From Paludibacter sp. (GTDB taxonomy: Bacteria; Bacteroidota; Bacteroidia; Bacteroidales; Paludibacteraceae): a DNA stretch of 46,104 nucleotides. The position numbers and the translations under genes are program-made. Each line of letters begins with the position of its first letter. The first letter of the stretch is position 1. This document shows, piece by piece, positions 16,605 through 24,126 of the stretch. The DNA is taken from the NCBI GenBank assembly GCA_010365115.1, contig JAAFGX010000025.1, positions 1-46,104 on the forward strand, in the 5' to 3' direction. The notes under the pieces are model-generated. The model was not told the origin of the DNA, did no database searches, and was given only the letters and a program-made list of their open reading frames with translations.

Positions 16605-17066
16605 TTATATCAATTCCCCAAGCACATAATCTTCGTCGTACTCCACCTCAAATTCCTTTAGCAGTTGCAGATATTCTGTCCGAAATGTATTATCTGCATG
16701 ATGCGCTTCCTGTCCCAGAACGTAGTTGTAAATCATATCCACATCCCACCGGCTGTACGAGAAAGCACCGAAACCTTCCTGCCATTCAAACCTATGCTGG
16801 AGAATTCCGGTTTCATTTACCCATTTTGATGATTTGGCTTTTGCACTTTGCATTACTTCCGATACCGATTTATTGGGCTTTAACCCAAAGAAACAATGCA
16901 CATGGTCTTCCACGCCATTCACTAATATGGTTTTGCAGCCTGTTTCGTTTATCAGATTTCCTATAACCGACATCAATTCTGCTCGCCACGATTTGTCGAT
17001 TACTGCATCACGGTATTTCACTGCAAACACCGTTTGTATATACATTTGATGATATGTATTTGCCAT
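16605..17066 (-). CDS. REP-associated tyrosine (Y1) transposase of the IS200 type
   Basis: Single-strand DNA transposase of 153 residues with HUH signature His55-x-His57 (EDHVHCFFGL) and a catalytic tyrosine, probably Tyr115, in the helix IYNYVLGQEAHH. The FxWQxGFGAFSYS segment is typical of the IS200/RAYT group. It has no accessory tnpB gene and is flanked on both sides by the same two-hairpin palindromes (16549-16595 and 17116-17164), the usual arrangement of RAYTs with their REPs. It interrupts the hsdM-hsdS spacing in the same orientation as the operon, so the restriction transcript must read through it. Length and motifs look intact. Confidence 0.88.
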   Translation of the reverse strand: MANTYHQMYIQTVFAVKYRDAVIDKSWRAELMSVIGNLINETGCKTILVNGVEDHVHCFFGLKPNKSVSEVMQSAKAKSSKWVNETGILQHRFEWQEGFGAFSYSRWDVDMIYNYVLGQEAHHADNTFRTEYLQLLKEFEVEYDEDYVLGELI

Positions 17067-17080
17067 ATTTACAATATATT

Positions 17081-17201
17081 TCGTGCCTACGGCACTTGTT
17101 TGTATTAATAAGAAAGTGCCGTAGGCACGACCGATTCTGGAGCGTAGGGTTTTAACCCTATGCGAATGTTTTTGTTGTTGCGTAGGGTTTCAATCCTACG
17201 C
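17081..17201. repeat. REP-like element, copy 3, with extra hairpins
   Basis: GTGCC-TAC-GGCAC (17083-17095), then the full element GTGCCGTAGGCAC-GACCGAT-GCGTAGGGTTTTAACCCTATGC (17116-17164), then a third hairpin GCGTAGGGTTTCAATCCTACGC (17180-17201). The elements fill the space between hsdM and the transposase. Confidence 0.85.
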
Positions 17202-17216
17202 GAATTAGTTTTGTTT

Positions 17217-19580
17217 TTATAAGTTCAAAATCTCATGTATCAACCCATCACTCTCACTTTCCAATGCGAGAATATCGGCTGATACTTCTTCCAAACTTCG
17301 CAGTGGTTTATGGCGGTAGAAGTATTTATTAAAGCTGATTTCATATCCAATTTTGGTAGCGTCAAGGTTGATCCATGCTTCGGCCACATGTGGTTTTACT
17401 TCTCGCAGAAAATAATCATAAATCGATTCTTTCAACGGCACATTCTCTGTATCGCGCAGGTCGCTTTCGGTTTCATATTCATGGTATTCTCCTTTTTTAG
17501 TGCTAGCAAAATAACCATAATTGGCTAATTGCTTTTCGGTGCAACCTAAGTGCTCCAATAAATGTTCTAGTTTTTCACCCACAAGCTTCACTGTTCCTTT
17601 TATTACAATTTCGGCTTGTGCATCATACTCGCTTACCGCATTTAAAATCGCATTTTTTTCCGAAGCCGAAAGTTTTGTGTTGAGGGTTTTTAGTGCTGCA
17701 TCCACTTTATTGCGGAATACATTAAAGTCCATAAATACTGCATCGCCAACTTGTTGCTTTAATTGAATGGCTACCGATAATAAATCCAGTTGTTTTTGCC
17801 ACAACTGTTTGCTTACAAGCGAATTTTTCTGTTTTGCATTCAAGTTTAACTCCTGCTTTTCAGTCCACTCAACTATCGCTTTTTCGTAATCCTCCAATTG
17901 TGTATATATCTTATCTCCATAGCATTCGTACGCCCACATCATAGGTTCACGCAAGCTTTTATCGAATCGTAGTTCGGCAATCTGCTCGTCGGTAAATTGT
18001 GCTTTCAGGCGTTTGGGGCGTTCTATGGTTACTTTGTAGTAGCCAAAATCCTTGTTGTCAAACACTTGTGCCGAAACAGTTCCAGTCAGGTTTTCCACAT
18101 TTATTTCACGTGCTTCCACCGTTTCCATAGCGTTGTACACATTCAGAATTTCGGTAATGTGTTTGGGTGCAAACTCACAGTTTTTATTCCCCAGGTTCTT
18201 ACGCAACTTACGGTAAAGCTGTCCGGCATCTATCAATTGTACTTTCCCTTTTCGCTCGGGTGCTTTGTTGTTGCTCAACACCCAAATATAGGTAGTGATT
18301 CCTGTATTGTAAAACAGGTTATTTGGCATTTGAATAATCACATCCAACCAATCGTTTTCGATAATATAGCGGCGAATATTACTTTCGCCACCTCCAGCAT
18401 CACCCGTAAACAGACTCGAACCATTGTGAACCGAAGCAATGCGAGAACCTAACGGACTTTGCGTTAACGGTTTCATTTTGTTCACCATTTCCATCAGGAA
18501 AAGCAATTGTCCGTCGGACGAACGAGGTGTGGCATCTGCTGGCTCTTCTTTTCCCCAATAATCTTTGAGCATAATCTGAAAGCGCGGATCAATAATTTCC
18601 TTGCCATCTTTGATATACTTTTGCTCACTGGCCCAGGATTTACCATAAGGTGGGTTGGACAACATGAAATCAAAAGTGGTTCCAGCAAATTCGTCGGTGC
18701 TGAGCGTGGAGCCTACACGGATATTTTGGGGGTCATTTCCCTTAATCATCATATCCGATTTACAGATAGCGTAGGTTTCGTCGTTTATTTCCTTGCCATA
18801 TAAATACACATCTCCTTTTGCTCGTATTTCTCCCTCTTCGTCGATAATAAAGTTTTGCGACTCGGTAAGCATACCACCGCTTCCACAAGCAGGATCGTAA
18901 ATGGTCATTACCGGTGGCAGCATATCTTTCATCGGCTCAAATACGATATGTGTCATCAGGTCAATGACTTCACGGGGCGTAAAGTGTTCTCCGGCTTCTT
19001 CGTTGTTTTCTTCGTTGAACTTACGAATCAGTTCTTCAAACACATAACCCATTCCCAAATTTGTCAGGGTTGGAAGTTTACGCCCATCGGGATTGTTTTT
19101 ATCAAAAGGAGTAAGGTTGATATAAGGCGATGTGAATTTCTCAATCACATCCAACAATACATTTTTCTCGGCCATGTGCCGTATCTGACTTCTGAGCTTG
19201 AATTTCTCAATGATTTCTTTCACATTGGCACTGAACCCGTTCAGGTAATCTTCGAAGTTGGCTTGCAGTATTTGTTGACTGTTGGTGGCAGTATCGTGCA
19301 GGCGCTGCAAAGTCCACTCGCTAATATTATAAAACACATATCCGGACACTTCGCGTAATCCGTTTTCATCCCATTCGGTAAACCCTGCCTCGTCGCGCTG
19401 AAAAGCCAGCTCTTCCATTACGGCATCTTTGGTAGGCTCGAGCAAAGCATCCAATCGGCGCAAAACCACCATAGGTAATATCACATCACGGTATTTTCCC
19501 CGTACATACACATCTCGTAAGCAATCATCTGCAATAGACCAAATAAAGGAAACTATCTTGTTGTGTGAAGCTGTATTCAT
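17217..19580 (-). CDS. hsdM: Type I restriction enzyme, M (DNA adenine methyltransferase) subunit
   Basis: N6-adenine methyltransferase subunit of 787 residues. The N-terminal HsdM helical domain (about 8-150) is followed by the methyltransferase core: S-adenosylmethionine motif I DPACGSGG (229-236) and catalytic NPPYG (309-313), and the GEHFTPREVIDLM segment typical of HsdM. The protein is longer than most HsdM, with a C-terminal extension (about 520-787) rich in charged helices, seen in one HsdM subgroup. It is the first gene of the operon and would modify host DNA with HsdS. A -7 element (19610-19617) lies 30 bp upstream. Confidence 0.95.
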   Translation of the reverse strand: MNTASHNKIVSFIWSIADDCLRDVYVRGKYRDVILPMVVLRRLDALLEPTKDAVMEELAFQRDEAGFTEWDENGLREVSGYVFYNISEWTLQRLHDTATNSQQILQANFEDYLNGFSANVKEIIEKFKLRSQIRHMAEKNVLLDVIEKFTSPYINLTPFDKNNPDGRKLPTLTNLGMGYVFEELIRKFNEENNEEAGEHFTPREVIDLMTHIVFEPMKDMLPPVMTIYDPACGSGGMLTESQNFIIDEEGEIRAKGDVYLYGKEINDETYAICKSDMMIKGNDPQNIRVGSTLSTDEFAGTTFDFMLSNPPYGKSWASEQKYIKDGKEIIDPRFQIMLKDYWGKEEPADATPRSSDGQLLFLMEMVNKMKPLTQSPLGSRIASVHNGSSLFTGDAGGGESNIRRYIIENDWLDVIIQMPNNLFYNTGITTYIWVLSNNKAPERKGKVQLIDAGQLYRKLRKNLGNKNCEFAPKHITEILNVYNAMETVEAREINVENLTGTVSAQVFDNKDFGYYKVTIERPKRLKAQFTDEQIAELRFDKSLREPMMWAYECYGDKIYTQLEDYEKAIVEWTEKQELNLNAKQKNSLVSKQLWQKQLDLLSVAIQLKQQVGDAVFMDFNVFRNKVDAALKTLNTKLSASEKNAILNAVSEYDAQAEIVIKGTVKLVGEKLEHLLEHLGCTEKQLANYGYFASTKKGEYHEYETESDLRDTENVPLKESIYDYFLREVKPHVAEAWINLDATKIGYEISFNKYFYRHKPLRSLEEVSADILALESESDGLIHEILNL

Positions 19581-19609
19581 TCAATTTTATGTTTTGAAAT
19601 TTCAAACCC

Positions 19610-19617
19610 CAAAGTTA
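19610..19617 (-). promoter_or_regulatory. Probable -7 element of the hsd operon
   Basis: TAACTTTG on the minus strand, 30 bp upstream of the hsdM ATG. The -33 region has only a weak TTTA match, so the promoter may be weak or activated. Confidence 0.45.
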
Positions 19618-19676
19618 AACTTTTTATTTTGTATTTTCTTTAAATAGTTCAAAGTGATTTTTAATATAATTTATTT

Positions 19677-20198
19677 TCAAACTTGATCCAACACTTCCAT
19701 GACTTTAACCATAGCTAAGGTATCTAAATGACAGTATTTCAATAAATTTTTACGAGTTTCGTTTATATAATCCTTATCCTTACAATAATATAAATCCAAA
19801 AAAGTGTTGCTTGCAACTAATCCGTTATTTATTTCCAGATTGTTATACGAAAGTTCGGGACATAAGGCGGGCAAAACCCTCTTAATTGAATAACTACCTT
19901 CCATGCTCTCTGTATAGCAATGTCTGGAACGAAAGACTGCCATTAAGTCCCATAATTTATGTAGGATTTCTTCTAAATCAGTAGCATATTGTGGAAAATC
20001 ACGTTTCAATTTTTTAATTTGAGTTTTTTCAAAGTGACTGTACATAATCACTGTGTTGGCTTTTTTACAATGTAAAATCATTTCTTCAATTAACCCGATT
20101 CTTGGGTCAACGCTTAAATCATACGGAGCCAAATATTCATAATGCAGTGTTTTGGAACTAGGGAGATTCCTTGATGGTTTATTTTTGAGGTGGAGGCT
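19677..20198 (-). pseudogene. 3' fragment of a DUF2779 gene
   Basis: An open frame with no ATG; the first usable start is a TTG at 20132, and the homologous frame extends upstream to about 20198 (SLHLKNKPS...KTLHYEYLA). It contains the signature end of DUF2779: DPRIGLIEEM, HFEKTQIKKLKRDFP, GSYSIKRVLPALCPELSYNNLEI, and LLKYCHLDTLAMVKVM split around spacer residues. The YCxxD end suggests a DEDDy-type nuclease fold (inference). The N-terminal nuclease-like portion of the usual 500-residue-class protein is missing. Its 5' end is fused to the decayed gene at 20190-20567, so a deletion joined two genes. It lies upstream of hsdM on the same strand and is a relic of an older accessory region. Confidence 0.75.
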
Positions 20199-20567
20199 TT
20201 TCTAATCTCTAAAACACCTTCAACTAGTTTTCTAATATTTAATATCTTGGCAGCCTCCAAATATTCATCCTGTTCAATTCGAATTGAACTATCATCTGTT
20301 TTTAATTCAATGAAATAAACCGTATTTGTTTCAGGGCAAACAGCCAGATAACTATTTTAAAAGAAAGGTTGTGTCTTTTTAGATTACCCCTTTTACAGGA
20401 AACTCGGGTATGATGTGTTCAACTTTTTGTTGATAGTAAGACTGAATGATATCTTTTAAATACAAAGAAAAGAAAATATCAGACCGTCTTTCCAGTTGAT
20501 AAGCCGGTAAGTTCCGCCAATCGTCAAGTCGGTCAAATAATTGATCTATTAATAGTTCTTTAGTCAT
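20190..20567 (-). pseudogene. Decayed PD-(D/E)XK-like gene
   Basis: The 5' part (20567-20379) reads MTKELLIDQLFDRL, DWRNLPAYQLERRSDIFF and HIIPEFPVKGVI, then meets a TAA. After this stop and a frameshift near 20355, the sequence continues coherently: SYLAVCPETNTVYFIELKTD then RIEQDEYLEAAKILNIRKLVEGVLEIRKAS, down to about 20199. ELKTD preceded by a short acidic strand is the pattern of a PD-(D/E)XK nuclease core, but the expected aspartate before YLAVC reads as Asn-Ser. Two inactivating lesions plus fusion to the DUF2779 fragment make this a pseudogene. The exact family was not recognised. Confidence 0.6.
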
Positions 20568-20689
20568 TTGGTGGATTTTAAAATAAGCTTTAGTGAGGGA
20601 GTATCATTCTGATTTTTTCAAACCCCAAAGCTACATTTTTTTTACAACTCATATATGTTGTTAATAATATTATCGACAATTAATTTTTA

Positions 20690-20798
20690 CTACAAAAACT
20701 TTTCGTCAAATTCCACCCCCGTTCTCGTTCAATAATTCAATCAATTCGTCTTTATAGGTTTTTGAATGATGTTGTTTTTCCTGATTTTTTACATAACT
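20690..20798 (-). pseudogene. 3' remnant of a second RAYT/IS200-type transposase
   Basis: The minus strand encodes SYVKNQEKQHHSKTYKDELI then ELLNENG; after a one-base shift it continues VEFDEKFL-stop at 20690. The YxxNQxxxHH...FDEKFL pattern is the catalytic-tyrosine helix and C-terminus of IS200-type transposases. Everything upstream is lost; the remnant overlaps the stop of the helix-turn-helix gene by 2 bp. The rest of the gap 20568-20689 holds nothing recognised. Confidence 0.6.
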
Positions 20799-21081
20799 AT
20801 CGCTTGCACCGTTCAATAAATTCCATGATATCTTCTAGACTGTAACGGATACCAATTTTCAAATCTCGGAAGTGTATTTTGTTCTCTTTTCTCAAGTTGA
20901 ACACGGCCCGTTTAGTTACTTTCAACAAGTCAGCCACTTCGCTTTCGGTATAAAGCTGTGCTGGATGAATAGGCTTGGGTATGGTACATTCTTTCTGCTC
21001 AAGACGTTCCATCTTTAGCAGTAATAATTCCACCAAATTATAAGTGGTATTATCGGTCTGTATGTACATTTTTTTATCCAT
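20797..21081 (-). CDS. Small helix-turn-helix (excisionase-like) protein
   Basis: Protein of 94 residues. The C-terminal half (LYTESEVADLLKVTKRAVFNLRKENKIHFRDLKIGIRYS, here interrupted for brevity at residues about 43-81) is a MerR/excisionase-like winged helix-turn-helix of the HTH_17 type that recurs on Bacteroidota mobile elements; the N-terminus carries a leucine-rich helix that may dimerise. A second ATG at codon 5 is possible. No integrase lies nearby, so it is either an orphan regulator or the last intact gene of a lost element. A -7-like box (21171-21178) is about 90 bp upstream. Confidence 0.75.
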   Translation of the reverse strand: MDKKMYIQTDNTTYNLVELLLLKMERLEQKECTIPKPIHPAQLYTESEVADLLKVTKRAVFNLRKENKIHFRDLKIGIRYSLEDIMEFIERCKR

Positions 21082-21170
21082 TCAATAGTTGATGTCTACT
21101 TTGGCATTTGTTTTATCAGTAGATTTTAGTATCAATTTTTCTACCTGTTGTTATCTTCAAAATTCCACTG

Positions 21171-21178
21171 CAAAACTA
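21171..21178 (-). promoter_or_regulatory. Possible -7 element for the helix-turn-helix gene
   Basis: TAGTTTTG on the minus strand matches TAnnTTTG. The same octamer recurs at about 21466 and 21785 and in shortened form elsewhere in the following non-coding region. Confidence 0.35.
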
Positions 21179-22119
21179 CATTTTCTGCATACTTCAAAAA
21201 AGGACATATTTATGTTAAATTAATATTACTGTAAAGTATTGTATATAAGTTATTTATTTTTACTTCTGTCCACCTAAGCAATTTTCAAACTATGTTTTAT
21301 CCTTATGCTCCTTTTTGTTTTTCATCCTGCAAAATTCTGTATTCTATTTTTTCTATCCAAAAAAGGGATGTATTTATGAAGCACTTTTTTCCGTTTTAAT
21401 TCGTTATTTCCATTGCTGCTTGGTATAAAATATAAATCGTTTAAAACATTCCACTATTTATTGCCTCAAAACTATCTTTTCTAACTGTGTTTTCAAAGGA
21501 CAAAATAATTGAATTCTGAATATCAGATCATTACGTAATTTGTTTTATATTTTTATTTTTTTTTCTTGTCAATTTGCCTATTATTAACATTATTCTCATT
21601 CTTCTACCACATCAATTTGATCCTTTTTACCAATCTGTAATTCCATTACAATATTAAGAAATTATCAAGTCTTAATTTTCACGCATTTCAATGAAAAATA
21701 GCGTAAACGAATGCGTTTGAACCAGTATTTTTAATTTTTCTTGCACAGTAGGTTTTCTATTTTCTATTTTCCTTTAAAAATGTGCTCAAAACTATGTTTT
21801 TTTAAAGCGAAAAAAAAAGACAGCCTTTCAATTGAGCGTATCTGTCTGAATATCTGACATATATTCTAATTGCTCTATTTTTTGAAAATAAGCTGTCCCC
21901 AAATTCTCAGTTGTTGACATTGTTCTTCTTCTATTTTTTGCAAGTATACTCCTTCGATTTTTAGGGTAGGTGCCTTAATGAAAAAATGTGACGTACTATA
22001 AAACATTTTTTTAAAACTGTAACTTGATTCTACATTCGCAAGTTTTCAGCATCTGTTTACAAAACTAAAGCATACAATTTTTAAGATCGTTCCGCTTGAA
22101 GTTCAAGTTGAATGATTTA

Positions 22120-22135
22120 AACTGCTTATCCCTTT
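22120..22135 (+). repeat. Left arm of a 16-bp inverted repeat
   Basis: AACTGCTTATCCCTTT; its exact reverse complement is at 22716-22731. Between the arms lie the REP-like cluster and AT-rich DNA. Confidence 0.85.
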
Positions 22136-22384
22136 CGGTCAAGTAAGAATGATTGAAAAAGTTCTTGATTGAAATTATATAAATTGCCACGAAATAAGGA
22201 AGTCACAAAGTTTGACAAAGTCTTGACTTATTTGATTTTATTGGTATAGGAGTTTAGAACTCTAAAACCCCTTTCATTATTGATTTCAAATTATTTCCGA
22301 TACGAGTATTAATGGACATGTTGAATATTGTCCTTATTTAATCGGTTGTTTTCAGAAAAAACAATGTTAACTATTTGTTTTACA

Positions 22385-22530
22385 TGATATTTCGGTGCGC
22401 TGCACCTTACTTGTAATAGTCACAATATTAGCTACAAATATCTCGGTGCGCCTATATTCAAGCCACAGAGTGGCGAAATCTTTGTAGAATAGATCATTTC
22501 GAATATTAAAAGGTGCAAAGCACCGTAATA
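22385..22530. repeat. REP-like hairpin cluster
   Basis: Three short perfect hairpins with TCGGTGC/CACC cores: GGTGC-GCT-GCACC (22394-22406), GCCAC-AGA-GTGGC (22462-22474) and GGTGC-AAA-GCACC (22512-22524), linked by CTACAAATATCTCGGTGCG and its partial complement CTTTGTAGAATA. The layout resembles Bacteroidota REP elements linked to RAYTs, and a RAYT remnant lies 1.6 kb away. Confidence 0.7.
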
Positions 22531-22715
22531 CCATATAAATTAGATAATTTTCGGGCTGTTAGTTTCACAAATTAAAGGAACAAAGTCTATGCACTCTATG
22601 CGCTTATACCAATGATTTTAATTTATGGGTAACTTTGAGTCTTAGAGTCTTTGTGGCACAAAAAAACAGATCAATCGCAATTTAAAAATAAAAAAAATAG
22701 ACAGCAGCCTGTCTA

Positions 22716-22731
22716 AAAGGGATAAGCAGTT
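22716..22731 (-). repeat. Right arm of a 16-bp inverted repeat
   Basis: AAAGGGATAAGCAGTT, the exact reverse complement of 22120-22135. Confidence 0.85.
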
Positions 22732-22984
22732 GATTTAATTTTTTAAATAGCAACCAGTCAATGTGATATGAAATATTGTTTTTTTGCTTTACAATAAAAA
22801 GGTGGTCTGTTTTCTCTGGTCATATTTTGCTTTTCTTGTATCTGCTTCTAATATAAAGTCTGTTTTAATTTATATATAAACCTTATATAACCCTTAAGTA
22901 AGCCACATATAACGCATAAATAAACCATATCTATTAAATATAAGTATTATATATGTTTTGTTATTAGTTTATATAAAAAATACT

Positions 22985-22992
22985 TATCTTTG
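22985..22992 (+). promoter_or_regulatory. -7 element of the gene at 23073
   Basis: TATCTTTG on the plus strand, about 80 bp before the ATG. The nearest TTTG (22957-22960) is 24 nt upstream, longer than the usual 19-21. Confidence 0.5.
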
Positions 22993-23041
22993 TAGTTATA
23001 TGGTGAATAAGTTGTACGTAAAAAATGATATACCATAACTG

Positions 23042-23067
23042 ATTAACCATTAACCATTAACCATTAA
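23042..23067 (+). repeat. Heptamer tandem repeat just before a start codon
   Basis: ATTAACC three times (23042, 23049, 23056) plus a partial copy, ending 5 bp before the ATG at 23073, so it lies in the ribosome-binding zone of the mRNA. Confidence 0.9.
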
Positions 23068-23072
23068 TATAC

Positions 23073-23882
23073 ATGGCAATAGTAAAAGGACCGGTGCAAT
23101 TCACGGGCAGTATGGGCAATATCAGCTTTTATACCCGCAAGGGAAGTGATAAAATTATTGCACGTACCAAAGGTGGTGCAAAGAAGGAGAAGATAAAATC
23201 GTCGGCTAAGTTCGAAGGGTTCCGCTTGCAACAAAATGAGTGGAAGGGCTGTACCCGTTTTGCTTCTACGCTGCGGTATGCGTTTGGAGGCTTACATCGG
23301 GTGGCGGATTATAACCTTACGGCGGTACTGAATGGCTTTGCGAAAAACATCCAAAAAACGGATGAGACTGGCGAAGTGGGTAAAAGAGCTATTCGCTTAT
23401 CGAAATTCCCGTTTACGCTGGATGGGTTTAATTTTAACCGTAATTATCCGCTTACTACTGTGTTGGGCGTGTCGCCTTATCCTGTTATCGACCGTGAGAA
23501 ATGTTCGGCAAAGCTTCTGATACCACGCATTAACACCGAAATTGATTTGCTCAATGTGCAACGTTTGCCCTATTTTAGGTTGGTGGTAAGTTTGGGTGCA
23601 GTTTCGGATGTGGTGTGGAATGAGGAGGCAAAAGAGTTTCAACCCATTGTGGCTGATCTGCATGGTGTAAGCATTGTGATAACCGGCGAATGGCTGCCCT
23701 CTGAGAATATTCTACAGGAACAAACTATTGAAGTTGAAATGGACCACGAATTGAAATCGTATTTTACAAACGAAGTAAGTCTGGTGCTAAGCATGGCTGT
23801 GGAATTTGGTAAAGTGGGTTTTACCGGTGAAGTGCAGGAAGTGAAATATGCTGCCAGTGGCAAAGTGATGAAGGTGGGGTGA
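23073..23882 (+). CDS. DUF6266-like protein, second copy
   Basis: Soluble protein of 269 residues with no signal peptide. The N-terminus (TGSMGNISFYTRKGSDKI then IARTKGGAKKEKIKSS) matches the start of the protein at 8214-8843 (TGKMSGTVGNF...GSQNIVRAK) and is rich in lysine and arginine. A middle helical part (LRYAFGGLHRVADYNLTAVLNGFAK) is followed by beta-rich stretches. This is the layout of DUF6266-type Bacteroidota proteins, often present in several copies per genome. The function is unknown. The gene stands alone between about 2 kb of non-coding DNA and repeats at 23887-24040. Its codon use looks more GC-rich than the flanking DNA, which suggests it is selected and not decaying. Confidence 0.6.
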   Translation: MAIVKGPVQFTGSMGNISFYTRKGSDKIIARTKGGAKKEKIKSSAKFEGFRLQQNEWKGCTRFASTLRYAFGGLHRVADYNLTAVLNGFAKNIQKTDETGEVGKRAIRLSKFPFTLDGFNFNRNYPLTTVLGVSPYPVIDREKCSAKLLIPRINTEIDLLNVQRLPYFRLVVSLGAVSDVVWNEEAKEFQPIVADLHGVSIVITGEWLPSENILQEQTIEVEMDHELKSYFTNEVSLVLSMAVEFGKVGFTGEVQEVKYAASGKVMKVG

Positions 23883-23886
23883 GGAA

Positions 23887-24046
23887 TACTTAATAATTAA
23901 TAATTAAGTACGTCACGCTAATTAGTTTATATTATTATTTGTATTTACTCTCTGAAATTCAACAACATAATCCATTATCAAAGTATAAACTAATTTCGAG
24001 CATGTACTTAATAATTAATAATTAGTGGAATAAGTACATCACGGAA
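23887..24046. repeat. Direct and inverted repeats after the DUF6266-like gene
   Basis: TACTTAATAATTAATAATTA occurs at 23887-23906 and 24005-24024, each followed closely by AGTACRTCACG. Between them AATTAGTTTATA (23920-23931) and its reverse complement (23984-23995) form a large hairpin. The gap between convergent genes (23883-24126) holds nothing else except a weak T/A hairpin near 24050-24070. Confidence 0.85.
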
Positions 24047-24126
24047 ATTTGTTTTTTTTATTCAAAACAAACTTAAGTCCTTAATTACATTTCTTTGGAT
24101 ATTTAGAATAAAAATATTCGTTAAAA

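Larger units (their letters stand above)
21082..23072. other. About 2 kb AT-rich region without a supported gene
   Basis: No coding frame was supported on either strand. The region contains spaced copies of a CAAAACTA-plus-T-run motif (about 21172, 21466, 21785; degenerate at 21288 and 22062), a 16-bp inverted repeat 580 bp apart (22120-22135 and 22716-22731), a hairpin AGACAG-CAGC-CTGTCT (about 22699-22714), a REP-like cluster (22385-22530) and, at the right end, the promoter and heptamer repeats of the next gene. It could hold non-coding RNA or be a decayed mobile region. Confidence 0.6.

Noticed and set aside
16592..16966. 124-codon plus-strand open frame opposite the RAYT gene
   Set aside because: Antisense shadow of the transposase; the HUH and tyrosine motifs are on the minus strand.
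18855..19358. 167-codon plus-strand open frame opposite hsdM
   Set aside because: It is antisense to a clear, full-length methyltransferase and shows no independent protein signature. The same holds for 17997-18452 and 18507-18803.
20797..23072. An intact integrative element with excisionase, attachment sites and integrase
   Set aside because: Only the helix-turn-helix gene is present. No integrase, relaxase or convincing attachment-site pair was found in the window.
21082..23072. Retron or self-splicing intron in the non-coding region
   Set aside because: No reverse transcriptase is encoded anywhere in the window, and no group I or II core motifs were recognised.
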